A DNA stretch of 64,000 bases, from positions 107,434 to 171,433 of the forward strand of contig JBAMDO010000118.1 of NCBI GenBank assembly GCA_037074765.1, given 5' to 3'. This stretch comes from Mansonella perstans (lineage: Eukaryota; Nematoda; Chromadorea; Rhabditida; Onchocercidae). Below the pieces are notes generated by a model. That model was not told where the DNA came from. It saw nothing but the letters and a program-made list of their open reading frames with translations, and did not search any database. The translations under genes and the position numbers were made by a program. Shown in pieces: positions 40,401 through 53,828 of this stretch. Positions within the stretch are counted from its first letter, which is position 1, and every line of letters begins with the position of its first letter.

Positions 40401-43400
40401 GGAGTGATAAGGGTTCTGTTTCCAGGTTCATGTACAATAGCTGGATGGTCGGTATCCCATTTTACCATTTCTGCATCGAACAAAGCATTATCTGTGGAAA
40501 CCTCAAGTTTCAGATCACTCGGCAAACTGTCAATCAATTCGATGATCGACTGAGCTGGTTGACTTTGCTCTAAAAAAAACGAATTATCGACCAGGTTCAA
40601 CAGATAAAACTTGAAAAAATTATAGGAAAATCTATTTTCGATCACATGATTGCCTCTCATCACATTAACAATTAACCATCTTATCAAATCATATACAGAA
40701 AACGTCGGCGCAGAATACAAGCTCCAGACCCAGTTCATCTATGCAAATGATGCTTCCATATGAAGATATATGATAATAGAAGCTGCTGGTAAGAGGTTAC
40801 TAAATTCATGATTTTTTCCCTGAACAGCAGAATAACTTTCAAGAATTAACATAAATCAGAAACTAACCAATCTAACTAAACTGCTAAAAAATCACAGTCT
40901 TAGACTGATTACCGATTTTTTTAGCGGCCAATTATTTTTAAGTGTAATCGATAATCACCTGTAAGCCTGATGCAGATCCGATACTCTTTAAGTGCATTGA
41001 CTAGCATAATCAGTCACAATACAGTCATTTATACATAACATATGAAACAACACTTACGATCAGATAATTTACAAATAATCGGCAAATATATAATCAATAA
41101 TTGACAACACATTAGTTAAAACAATTCTTACCTTGTCCATATAGCACGTTCTCACATTTCTTTCTCGTATAAACTAAGCAATATGCAGAACAAGCCTTCC
41201 TCGAACCAAATGAATCTTCTTCAATTTGTTGCCAAGTGGCAGGCTCAACAGTTTTGTCATTAAATTTACGCCACGGCACTTCTTTATCTTGAACATTACA
41301 TAATGGGGAACTAGCTATATAGGCCCAGTAATGTCCAACATTTGCTTCACCCTCATGGACAATAACGCTGTGCAAATGATATGGTTCCTGCAATAGTACA
41401 AAGCACAAGTTATAAACTTAACGCAAAAATGCAAGAAAAGAATGCACTATATAAAAATGGAATCAGCTAAAAGTCTTTGAATTAAAACAGCTATACCTCT
41501 CTCATACCATCGACATCGAAAATCGATTCAATATTTTCTTGCAGCGTATTTGCTTCTTTTTGTAGTTCTAAAACAACTTTAACTTCAAATAAATAACTTA
41601 GTTCTAAAACAACTTTAACTTCAAATAAGTAACTCTAGCAATAACTCCATAATTCACAAAAATGCACAAAATATATAATAATATTGTCAAAGTGCTGTTC
41701 AATTTTCCTTCTGTATTTGTTTTATGTTAGTTTAATGAAGATTTCAAGATTTTTGGGAAAAAATATTGTTACTCATACCTTCAATTCGCTTCTGCGCATT
41801 CGTTGAAAGCGTTTGCAGAAAATTTGTGACAGCACTGATATCAACATCTGCTGGGATTATCGTTTTATCAAGACAAGGACAGGCTAACACTGCATTTCCA
41901 TCTTCTAAATCACACGGTCCTGATAAAAAAAATTTCGCAATTTCTACAGAAGCAAAGATTTCTAAAATATTACTTAGTTTATTTTGGAAAAACTAGATAT
42001 GCAGATAACTCCAAACATAGCAACAGGAAGGATACCAATTTACATCGCATATCCAAACAAGGTAAATTCCTCTGAATTAAAATAAGAAAGGAAACCATAC
42101 CTACATGAAGATTCGAAGAACCAGATACAACTGCTGAAAGTGAAGACGTTTCATCACAAACTTCCATCAGCTGCTGTTTGCAAGTATCGCAACTGACGGG
42201 AATGTTTCTAAAATTATCATTTAGCCACAGTACTATTGTAGGTATGACAACGCTGACAATGGATTCAAAATGTAACAGTGCAACTGGACTTAATAGATCT
42301 GAACTTAGTGACTCGATGAAGAGGCCAATCGCTGTTATCATTACGGCTAATTTAGGAGGGTAACATGCAACCAATAAATCTTGCCCAAAGAATTCTAAGA
42401 CTGAAAATATTTCAACAAAGAACTAAATCTGAAATCAAATATATATCACATCAGTCGAGAACCAGCAAACATGAAATTAACGTTGGGAATGGCTTTGTGG
42501 GAAGAAATTCAAAGACAAAATTCTTAGTGAGTCAATTTAAAAATGAACTAGACCAAGTTTTAGTGCGTAAACAGTTCAACATCAAACAAAAAAATCCAAC
42601 CCATTTGTCCCCGACGATGCATATCTGATAACAGCATCTATTAGAGATGGAAGCGGTACTTTCGTGTCACCAGCTGGAAATTTTTCCCACCTGCAAGTCT
42701 TTCTACTTATATCCTTCTTGAAATTTTTAAAACAATAGGTTCTAAATTTGAGAAATGAAGTAGTTAAGCTCAGTCTAAAATGGATCTAAAAAATTTCAGA
42801 AGCCAACAATAATAGCCTAAATATCTGATTTTACATCAGAAAACATCTGCAAAGCACAAAAGTTGTCAATAAGACTAACAAACCCTTCTAATTCACATTT
42901 GACGTGCGCAAGCCGTTTCTTTAAAGATTTACGTTCAATCCGTTTCTCACTCACAAATGATCGATTTCGATACAGATAACGATCCATATACATAACACGA
43001 GGAAATTGAAATTGACTATGAACTTTTTCTGTCTGACCATTTTTATAACTAAATCGCACTAGCGAAAAGATGACCACAGGCGGTAACGACTCAAACCATA
43101 GCTGGAACAGAAACAATTACAGTACTTATCTTTTTGATATCATCAAAAATATAAAAAATGCTAAAAACAGAAATCACGAAACCTCTTTCGCTGGCGCATC
43201 AGACAGGTGATAAGCTTCTAATGAGTCATACAAGTTATTATAAGTGACATCCAAATTGATCATTTGCAGTGAATTCGCCAATTTCAAAGGTGATGTAACA
43301 CCGAATGCGATTTCTTAAATACACCACATGACTAAGAAAACAGATATTTTATAAAAATCATGCGAAATGAACGAATTTATTTAGATAAAGGGAAACTAGT

Positions 43401-43951
43401 AGGTAAATAGAAAGCTGCATTATTTCAGTAAAAGCAGTTTCCACTCAGCTGCTCTATAATTTTTACAAATCGATACCGGCGTTAGGTCGAATTTCAACAT
43501 GTGAGCCATGAAAAAGCGCATTAAACGGATGTTCTGGTGCGAGATTCGAATTGAGATCATCATTAGTTAATTTATCAAACGGAGTTTCATCACCGGTCGT
43601 TAATATCTGCTCCGAGTTAGAACCACTCGGCACCATATTTTCATCCTACATTAGTAACAAACGACGAGTAATATATCTAGTTCGAATCAATTCTAATATT
43701 TTGTAACCAAACTATAAAAGACAGATGCAATGCTGAGCTTACACTGGTATCCATAATTTCGCCACAAGAAATGCTGGAAGCCGACGGGTGAGAAGACTGC
43801 ACTTCTGGTGCTGATTCGACTCTAAAGGCTACCTCGAGCCATTCGATCAGTCGCAAAAGCATTTCGGTGGCATCCTGAAATTTTACTTATCCCTAATTGT
43901 GAAAATTTATGGCCTCAAATTTGTAACATCACAATTAAAGGATATCTTTTG

Positions 43952-43983
<32 letters not shown>

Positions 43984-46461
43984 TTGAATGCCTATGCAAG
44001 GAGCAGCTTTGTTTAAATTCGTATTCAATTCGCTAATTATCTTTAACACATTTGTTGGGTCAACATATGCGCGCGACGATGCTTTAAGACAGGCAGCAAG
44101 TTGACGAAGAGATATTAAAAGTGAGATTGTCAAAGCATCCATGTTAGTCTGGAATAATGGTGAGAAGATAAAACTCACATAGGATAATAATTCAGTACAA
44201 ATTTAGCATTTTCATGCCACTATGTCTCATAAAGTTTTCGGTTTAATTTTTTTCCTCTCTATAAAATAGCCAGGAATACAAACAACCGATTTGTACGAAA
44301 TATCGTGATGCATTGCGGGCACATAATTTGGAATACAGAAAACGACTACTGGTAGTCCAACCTAATTTTTACTAAAGACTCAAAAGACAAGCGGACCATT
44401 GAATTTTATATGTGCAAAAGAATTTAGCGATGAACAATGTGATCAAAATATTTTACCAAAGCAAAATGCAGAAAAAATACCTCACTGAATTGATTTGACT
44501 CATTTCCCCAAAAGTTTGATTTATTAATGATATATTTCATTCCATTTTTGGTTGATGTATCGAATAACATTTGACAGAAACCTGGTATGTGAAACAGCGT
44601 CTGAAAAAAATCATTAGGAATTGGTAAGCAGACAAAGCTGAACCTATAAACCAATTGCACTTTTCTTTTCTTGAAGTTCTGGAATAATGCATTTCAATGG
44701 GACATACAAAAGAATTTATACTTAAAAAGGTAATGTAGGAGATTTTTCATCTGTTCCATTTAGAATGTATTTGGATAAAGGTAAGACTTTACATGTCATT
44801 ACAGCTGAGAACATACTTGCACAATAACGTTGAACCAACAACTATTGCCTATATTTTTCAGTCCCACAGGCGCTAAACCACATCGTCGCCTTTCATATGG
44901 ATTTTCCGGATCCTTCTGAGCGAAAGGAGAAAAACCAGGAATGTTCTGATTGTCTTTTAAGGACTCTTCAATGGCTCTGGAAATACAAATTCGACATAAA
45001 AACAGCCCAATTTCCACTACTTCACCAAAATCAATCACCTGGTAATTATAAGGAATCGCTGCTGGACAGATCACATTATTTCACGCCGAAGCGTTATAAT
45101 GATCTACATAAGTGACCAAACTGCTATCGTAATGGTGTATATCAGAAATATATCAACCATTAAACGAAAAGGTAAGACAAATGTTGGAAATATCAAAGTA
45201 AAACATGAAAGGTTTATAAACATGAATAAATGTAACTGAAGAACATGCAAAAATATAACAAAACATACTTGATAACATCCTGTTCTTCCCGATTTCCCAA
45301 AACGCTTCGTGGTACATTTCCCCACTTCTGACCACTTTTGTCCTCATCTGAGGCTAGATCGATTAATTTCGGCTCCTCCATCGTTGTACCACGTGAATTA
45401 TAAGAATATGGCCGGCTAACTGACGGCGCTGGGGTCGGAACGTTCAAATGCTAAAAAAAGAAAACTGAAACATGCCTTGAAGAATTCAAATATTGCAATA
45501 TGCAAATTATAACTTGCCATTAAACACATAAATTAAAACATTTTAAAATCGCTTTTAGAATGCAGGCATTCTAAAATTAGTGCAAATTTAGTGTTAATAA
45601 TCTAATTTTCTAATTTTCGACCCAAATATCGCCACAAGCATTTGAAATACAGTTCAAATGCATACAACAGGCAAAATATAAGTAAAGATAAACTTTAAGA
45701 AGAGAGAATGAAATATGTTAAACAATGGTATAACCTCATCAAATCGAACTTGTTTACTTGGCTTTTCGACCGATTCCATTCGATCAAAATAAAGACTAAC
45801 GACATCATTCAAAACGCTATTACCACTTAAATGCGACTGCGCGTGAGATCCATGACTCTGAAATGTATATATTGAAATGAGAAACTACATATATAAGAAA
45901 ACAGATAAACGCCTTGCATAAGTATATCTTAGTGCTGAGAGGTAGCTTTGAAATGGAGGAGTGTACGCTATATAATTAATTTGCAATTGAAATCACTGAT
46001 TGGAATAATAAAAATGATAGCTCATTACTGACAAATTATTTATAGTTAGCCAATTTCAATCGAAACTAACCTTGATCGCCTGTACGAGCATTTGTTCATT
46101 TACACTGCTGCCTAAAAAATTTTTTACTTCATTGAAGAAACCCATTTCTTCCGCTGTTAGCGCACCTTGCTGAAAAAAAAATTTTGACATTTAGTAGAAA
46201 AGCTTTTCGTTTTCTAAAAAGAGAATAACAAAAGTCTTTTTTTTTTTTTGATTAACATTAATTATCTCTTAATATGTGCAAATTACAATTATCCATTCTC
46301 TATTTTATGTGCATTATTTTAAAAACAATAATTAATGGAAAAAATATGCAATCATTTATATAATTTTGTAAACTTGCATGAAGTGATCTCGATACTCGTT
46401 CTGGTTCTTCCCCTTCAATTGGGCCAGGGCCCTTACCACCTACTACCGATAGTATTGTCAT
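37451..46461 (-). CDS. USP28: Ubiquitin-specific protease, USP25/USP28 type
   Basis: Cysteine protease removing ubiquitin from substrates. 26 phase-matched exons: 46461-46374, 46165-46071, 45857-45735, 45450-45269, 44976-44817, 44600-44481, 44148-43981, 43874-43743, 43645-43477, 43313-43183, 43101-42845, 42690-42588, 42422-42101, 41919-41779, 41567-41497, 41387-41132, 40569-40388, 40292-40186, 39981-39828, 39693-39470, 39274-39190, 39039-38957, 38766-38595, 38454-38314, 38118-38038, 37663-37451; ~1319 residues. UIM-like AIEESLKD precedes the Cys box PVGLKNIGNSCWFN (catalytic Cys). The insertion FPRVMYMDRYLYRNR plus a long basic helix is typical of USP25/28. The His box is HEGEANVGHYWAYI, with KFND downstream supplying the third catalytic residue, then DSFGSRKACSAYCLVY. 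The C-terminal ~500 residues are helical, as in USP28, with a 15-residue tandem repeat (RVLMN..D). The start at 46461 lies 14 bases behind an acceptor (46476-46475). USP25 versus USP28 cannot be decided; the junction 42588/42422 is the weakest. Confidence 0.92.
41564..41635 (-). repeat. 36-bp tandem duplication carrying a splice acceptor of the USP gene
   Basis: The segment from the USP exon boundary (acceptor GTTTTAG before 41567) is repeated once, exactly 36 bases further upstream, with two or three differences. This gives a second acceptor before 41603. The extra 36 bases are an open 12-codon block in the correct frame. Confidence 0.85.
43952..43979. repeat. Poly(A)/poly(T) tract adjoining a splice donor
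   Basis: An uninterrupted run of about 28 A on the plus strand. On the gene strand it follows directly after the G of the donor, so the USP intron begins GTTTTTT and is poly(T) for its first ~28 bases. Exact length is unreliable in any assembly. Confidence 0.85.
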
Positions 46462-46476
46462 AAGTTATCCAGATCT

Positions 46477-46982
46477 GTAAAAGTATTCATTAGAAGCACG
46501 TGCATCCTACACATTATAACATCACTAAATATCAACCTTCAATTTACGCTCTCTTCAATCTTTCGTTCAATTTCTTTCAAATAAACTGGTCATTTTCCTA
46601 ATGAATAATCAAAGAAATTCCATAAAACTAGAAATATTTTGGAACTGTGCCAAAATATCTATTATTTTACCATAAATTGAAGAACTTGTAAAATTGAAAA
46701 ACAGGAATTAATAAGTTCCAAAGCAACTTTACGAGATTAACCCATCTACATGATATTTAAACATAGTGATGCTAATTTATTGCGAATTTTGAGTAAATAT
46801 ATTTACATTTGAACTTTTATCAATTAAAAGAGCATAGCTAGAAAAAGATCAATCTCCTGAATATATGTCCCTTCCTATCAAATACATTATCATTTGAGCT
46901 AATCCAAATCTATCATACACACACACACACAGACACATACACACACACACACATACACACACACATACACACACACATACAC

Positions 46983-47026
<44 letters not shown>

Positions 47027-49593
47027 ACACACACACATACACACACACACATACACACACACACATATCTACAAAAACATTTCACCCGACATGAACCAGT
47101 TCACCATGACCCAAATACCTGGAATTCATTCCCCGTGCTCCATACCTTTCTATAATCGAAAAATTTACACTATGAAAACTTTCGTTGTAAAACCACTAAT
47201 AAATGACACACAGCTGTCACTTAGTTAAGAAAAACAATTCTAATTATTTCAATGGGAATAGCAGACAGGGGACGATGGAGCAAAAAAAAAAATTGATAGC
47301 AAAATGGGAAATTCAATAAAATTTAATTTTTCAATACATTTTTAACATTAATTAAATATTTAACACTATTCCTAGTCATTATTCAAACTTTTATTGCAAA
47401 TTACATATAGCAATCAATAGAAATAATTCTATGTTTCCATAACGATATACTAAAATATTTGAATGAAACATGCATGAATAAAAGCATTAAAATGTGAACT
47501 TATTGATAATGAATGATAAATTTTTATTCAAATTTAAATAACTTAACTAACCCTCTTACAATAAAGAAGAAAGTTATTGAAATTCTTAAAATGAATGAAA
47601 AAAAAAAGGCAATTGAATTATCACTTAGTGATAATTTTTATGTGCAAACTAATAATTTAGCTATAGTGGAATCTTCTAACAAAAAAAATAATATGATGCA
47701 TTTCTATTAAGTAATAAATTGCCATTGTTATTAGATCATTTAAAATCAATTACTGAAAAAGGAGAATTAATTTGGTATTGCTTTGCCGCGATCACTCGGG
47801 AAACTGCTTCCCGCACACACCTTTCCACAATCAGCCCTTTGTTTAATTTACCGCATAGGACGTACCGTTCGAAGTTTATATGGGAGCTGCAACATAAATA
47901 TTATTAAAAGGTGAAGCGTGTTTGCTTCGAGATTACGGTCATCATGTTTGTTACGTGCATTGGGTTTGTTTTTGGTAGCATATGTGTATGCGTGATATGA
48001 GAAATTACGTGAGACCTAGGTTTTTTACGGTTTACTCACTTTTTTATTCTAATTTTTGTATAGTACGTGCACCTTCCTAAATATTTCTTTTTCTCTGCCC
48101 GTAGTACATTTCACGGAATGTTATAAATATGGTGTCTGCTCTTCTTTCACTGCATGAACTTTTCACCTCATTGACACATAGTTACTGAAATTATTTGGCG
48201 CTTAATTTAAACGTTGAAAATTTTAATGCTTTGTTCATTTTATTGTAATTTATGGAATATCAAATATTAGCTGTTACGTTGTATATTACGTTATAAACAT
48301 CACTTCTAACGTTATATTGTTACACGTTTGTGTGCTATTTTCAGTTCTGTTAAGTTATTATTATTTTATTTTGTTTTTTTCTACACTTTTAAAAAAAATA
48401 CTTCAATTTTTTTGTAAAATTTTTTTTCCTTCATTTTTCCTTATTTTCCATCTATTGAATTTTTTTTAAATATTGCATAGAGGCAAAATCTGATGAATAA
48501 AATGTAATCACTTTCTTTTCTTATTGTCAGTTTTTGCTCTTTCTATTTAGAATTGATAATTTTCATTATTCAAAAATTTAAATGGTTTTATTTAAATTTT
48601 ATTTTAAACAAAGAAACAAAATTGCTTTTAATTATTTACTAAGTCAAGTCATGTATCTTTACGTACTTTAGAAATGTAGAACTCTTCGTTTTAACTTGTG
48701 GTTATCTTTTCATCAGTTTCGTTCAATGTAAAGCATAAGTTTTTTTTTTCAAATCCAAAGAAAAATGAAATATCATATTAATATTTGAGTTTACAATGGC
48801 TAGTGGTTGTGAATGGCTGTTCAACTTATTATGCAGTTTCACTGGAATATTGTTGTATTTTTTTAAAGGAGAGAGAATTTTGTATGGACTCATAAACTTC
48901 TCATGCATTGCATTTCACTGTCAATTACTATATTTTTATACTTTTTGAAATTTCTTCTTGAAACTAGCAGATTGCTGTAATTCCGATTGTTACCATTTTG
49001 CGCAATTCATTCTTATTTGTTCTATTAATTAAGTTTCCACTGATTGATATATTGTGGAATTTTTTATAAGCGAGTGATTCCATTTACTTTAGATGCTTTA
49101 GAAATTTTTTCATGTAATTTTTAATAATTTTAAATGCGTTCCTTATAAAACTGAGAGATTAAACAAAATTTTGAAATGGATGAAGGTATAAATACAAAAA
49201 TCGTACATCGCCGATTATTGCTGCATTAAACGAAAAAGATAGTTTTGGAAGCATTTTTTGAAAGAATTTACAAGATGAGACATGCTAAACGTGTTGGATT
49301 TAATGTTAAAAATACAGATATATAGCAGTTGCTTTACTTCATTTTTCGTTTTAGATTTCAATTGAAGGCAAAATTAACAGAAATTTTAATAATTTTTATT
49401 TGATTTATGCATGCTAACTTACGACTTTTTCCCTTAAGCTCTCTTTCAATTGTCACTATTAATTCTTACCAACTGTTCATTTTCAAATAATCTCTCCTTT
49501 TCTCCATATGCTTTTCATATTATTTTATATCCATCGTTTTGGTTGATTAATTGCATCATTTACTTGCTAAAAATTGTAAGCATATGCTTTTCA
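46477..49593. other. Divergent intergenic region between USP and MEPCE genes
   Basis: About 3.1 kb between two divergent starts, so both promoters are here. It holds a long (CA)n tract (46916-47067), two short AT-rich open frames in different phases (47513-47710 and ~47703-47775), a less AT-rich patch at 47780-47890, and otherwise poly(T)-rich DNA. No gene supported. Confidence 0.5.
46916..47067. repeat. (CA)n microsatellite
   Basis: About 150 bases of almost pure AC dinucleotide repeats with scattered ACAT interruptions. The open frame on the minus strand that reads as alternating Cys and Val is this repeat and not a gene. Confidence 0.97.
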
Positions 49594-49610
49594 GGAAGTG
49601 CCTATGATCC

Positions 49611-52600
49611 ATGGAGGAATCTAAAAGTGAGTCGAGAGTGGATACACTGAAATTGAATCAGCCAATAAGTATAGACGCTGAAGTGCAAACGGAAGATGGA
49701 TTGCATCGTGTAGGGAAATCTTGTCGTGGACGTGGACGAGGACATTGGAGAGGTGGTGGCCGCGGTAGCGGAGGATTCAAACGTCGAACACGTGGAGGTT
49801 TTCCTTTAATACAAAGCATACAGTTAGAGAACTATTACTGAAAAATTCAGTGCTATCTTATAGTCTATTTTTTTGTTAGAGAGCGTTGATTCATTATTAA
49901 TGTTTCTGTTAAGATCAAGTTGATAGAAGTGAATTAAGCGATTTTTTTTCTTTTTTTAAGAAGGTGGGCCGTGGAGCAAACGACGACGTTTTGGTTATCC
50001 AGGTACTGTTGATGATTTTCCATTTCTTCATGGTGGTAACAGCAAGGATCCGTTGAATTTAAAATCGGTAAAGCCAGTTGACGAAGCAGAAAATATGAAA
50101 CCAATCGACATCATTATACCGAAGAATATTCATGATCCTTTGAATCTACGAAATGTTAACAAAAATCGTGCGAGAAGGTTTTTCCTTTTTTTTATAAAAT
50201 TTCAAATCAAAATCTTTTCGAAATTTCTCCAATGCTGGGAATCTAAACGTGTCTTTTAAGGGAAGTGGGGATCGATTACATAGCATCCAAATCTTAGCGA
50301 AATGATAAATTTTACACTTCATAAATGTTGTCATCGAAATACTCTAACATTTGAGAGATATTTGGTATTGGAAGACTTCTAAGCCAAGTATCATTGTTAT
50401 TCAAATGTTTCTGGAAAAAATCCTGAAGTTCCAAATCACGAAACATTTCTCCTTGGATTCATCTTCATTATGACTTTGTTTCAGAAAAAGACGCTATAGC
50501 AAACTGGCAGAGAAAGAGGAAGTTGAGGGCAACAGCGAAAGCTCATCTAAACGAAGCGGAAGCATTGCTGGTGGTGGCATAAACGAAAAAAGACAGGAAG
50601 ATCCGATTGTGTCACCTGTACCTCTTTCAATCGTGGTAATGTTTATTTTTGCCAACAAACTAAATTATTTAAAAATTTCATTTGGAACAACGAACAAACT
50701 ATTTGTTTCCTACAATTTATGGTTCAAAACCAAATATGTTCCGGCTTCCATTCTAATTGCTCACCCTACTTTCCTTCTTAATGTTATTATCGAGATTTTC
50801 AATTGTGTGCATTTGTTCATTAAAGAGGAAGTTTTGTGGAAATTCATCAAGAAGACTACCGCATCAAAAAGTTGAAAAAAAAGGACGAAAAGTGCAGGAC
50901 AGTACTGAAAAACTGCAGCCATCATCTGGAGCTTTGGCAGGAGCGAGTAACTCACAAGCAGTCGAAACTCTCAAAAGAGAGAGTGAGAAAACTTCGGACG
51001 AGAAAAAAAAAAAATCAGAGAAGAAGGAAAAGGATAATCAGAGGTTCGCTGTTTGTGTTTATGTTCAAATTTCGAGATGGCGAGATTGAAAAAATTATGT
51101 TCTACAGTTTCTTTTAGGTTTTAGTAAGTGTGACCATCGCCTTTTAAAGTTATAAGTATCCCATAATAAGAATGCTTATCACTGACAGAACCCTCTTCTT
51201 TGCCTTCTTTTATTTCTTTTTCTATTCTTATTACTTCCCCATTTTTGCCTTTCTTTTTTCTTTCTTTCTTTCTGTATTCAAAATAAAAAGTTGTGATTTC
51301 TATCGCCAGAATTTTGTTCTGGAGAATTTTAGATGGCGCGGGAGTTATATGAAGATTTAAATATTCTTCACATATTTCATTAGTTAGGGATAAAATCCTT
51401 CTAGCATACTAATATACCATAAACGTAGTGGTAGAAAGATAAGTTTACTAGAAAAAACAATTCATGGAGATTGAATGCTTTTCTAACTCAGCAGAATTAT
51501 TTCCTCTTAAATTTTACTTTTGTTTTTTGATATGAATGCAGATTTCTTTTGCAGATTTCGGTATGGTAATTATACTCGATATTACGGAAGTCGTCTTGAA
51601 AAAGGTAGTGATTGCGATCCGCGGATGCAGGTGTTGAAGAAGGAATGGTTCGAAAAGAAATCGGTTTTAGATATTGGTTGCAATGTTGGCTATTTGACTC
51701 TTTCAATTGCCAAAGAGTATCAACCAAGGAATATCATTGGTATTGATATTGACGCTCATTTAGTTGGTGTGGCTCGAAAGAATATACGTCACTATTGTGA
51801 CAATGATGTACCTGTATGCTTTTGGTTTTTTATTGTTTTTAGTTTTTTGATAACGAAATTTCATTTTCCAACACCTAGCCTGATTTCGAAGGAAGGCAGA
51901 TAATTCGGTTTCATGTTATATTGATTCGGGAATCTATTTTCCACATATAAATGTCTTAAAAATAGGCGAGTTAGAATTGAAAATATGTCTCATCCGTTTT
52001 TGAAGGCTGCCTCGTTCTGTACAGTGTCTAAGAGCCTTACCTTTCCTAGCGAAAACCGAATTTGATTTTTGGCTAAGGTTGGGTAATGTTTTAGCTCTTA
52101 TTTTGGGTGTTCGAAAGATTTGGAAGGAATGGGAATTCTTTTTTTGTGTCATATCACTTCATTTGGAGTTGATGGTTACGAAATTCTACGTCTAGATTGT
52201 TGGTGGATTCCCAGCATCATTTGCCCAACGCTATGGGCCAGTTTCTGCACCACATACAACTTTTTCGACGAAATTTCCTGATAATATATGGTTTCGCTGC
52301 GAAAATTATGTGCTAGAGAAGGATGAACTTCTTGATGCGGTATGTGATTTTGTTTTGTTAATTGATTGTTTCGAACAAAATGTGATCATTTTCATCCGGA
52401 AGAGGCTGGGGAACTTCAAAACTTTGAAAATTTAAGTATAACCAACTTAAATTTTTCGTTATTTATTGACATTGCCAAGTCGGATGCTATATTTGCTGAA
52501 GTGTATTTTAAATTACATATTTTCGTTTTGTGCCATCATTCAACTATTTAAATACTTCTAAATTATAAACATTTTTAGGTGAAAGAAGAATATGACGTTA

Positions 52601-53828
52601 TCATGGCGCTAAGTATCACTAAATGGATTCATTTAAACTGGGGAGATGCTGGGATCAAGCGTTTTTTCAAACGTGTCTATCAAAATCTTCGTCCTGGTGG
52701 TCTGTTTATCTTGGAACCACAGAGTTTTGAAAGTTATAAGAAACGAGCAAAGCTGACGGTGAGTTATAAATTTACATAATATTTTTTGTCCAATGCCCAC
52801 ATTTAAAATATTCATATTCTATAAGCTGATAGATATATTTCAAATAACTGAGGCATACTTTTCGAGCAGAAATATTTAAAAGGTATTAATAGATATGCAA
52901 TGTTTTATAATATATAGTATTTATGTAATACGACATAAAATGTGTACTATATATGTTCTAGAATGCATTAATATATACAACTTAATATCCTGAGTTTAGA
53001 AGGACATCAGTGATATGTACAAAGCAATTGAATTTATGCCAAATGCGTTCCAAGAATATTTGGTTGTCGATGTTGGTTTTGATTTCTGTCAACATATTGA
53101 TCCACCCAAGGCATATACAAAAGGTGCTTTTTCGATCTCAGTTTGCGTAATTTGATAGCTTATTAATTTATTTCTGATTGTCACATCTAATTTAAATCAC
53201 CCATTATTAAGAGTAACCCTATTTAAGGAGAAAAGAACCATTTTACAGAATGCTTTCAATTAGAAATAGTAAAAAAAAATCAAAAGTTGAAGATCTGGGT
53301 GTCCAGTTTCTAATTTCTTTTCTGATTTCAATTATTTGAGTTTTTATTTCAAAAATACAGCCGGATTTCAGGTTTCGAACGACCAATCCAGGTGTACTGC
53401 AAGCGGGTTTCTTACGCTGTTACCACAACAAAATATAATGATTATGACGAGATTCCAAAAACCTCTTCTGAATCTGCAGATTCGTTTTCAAAGCGGGGTG
53501 TTACTTCTGAAGGCACTGTTAAAACTTCGATTACAGATGGGTCACATTTAGGTAAGGAAAATGGTGTCAGGTTGCACTTTGTGAATCGTTAGTGTTCATT
53601 AATTTTTCTGTCGAATATTTTGGATCTTGTGTAATACATGCCATAAGCTTGTCGGAAAATTCTCCATAAAATTTAAAATTGTTTTAAAATTTCTGTTTTT
53701 CTGTTTTAGAGAGATGTCTAGGAAATGTTTCTGAAAGGGACCTCGAAATTATTTTCAGGATAAAAAGAGTATTTACAATAAGACAAGTTCATGACAAAGT
53801 TCCTCTGGAAGAAAAACAGAAACAATAA
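49611..53828 (+). CDS. MEPCE: MEPCE/Bin3-type RNA methylphosphate capping enzyme
   Basis: SAM-dependent methyltransferase adding a methyl group to the gamma-phosphate of the 5' end of 7SK (and possibly U6) RNA; nuclear,. Exons: 49611-49797, 49961-50177, 50485-50635, 50826-51043, 51555-51813, 52196-52339, 52579-52758, 53000-53123, 53372-53551, 53710-53828; 592 residues. The N-terminal half is disordered: [14 protein letters not shown], two DPLNL motifs (also seen in MEPCE), Lys/Glu-rich stretch. The Bin3 domain starts [16 protein letters not shown] motif [16 protein letters not shown], acidic [13 protein letters not shown], then SLTKW-like [14 protein letters not shown] and [17 protein letters not shown], ending [15 protein letters not shown]. 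Spacing matches human MEPCE closely. The start lies behind acceptor 49593-49594. A six-codon upstream frame at 49604-49624 overlaps the start codon. If the donor at 53552 is not used, translation ends at 53592 instead of 53828. Confidence 0.93.

Noticed and set aside
42365..42628. 87-codon plus-strand frame
   Set aside because: Antisense to USP exons that are supported by phase and homology.
46849..47085. Minus-strand Cys/Val-rich open frame
   Set aside because: It is only the translation of the (CA)n microsatellite.
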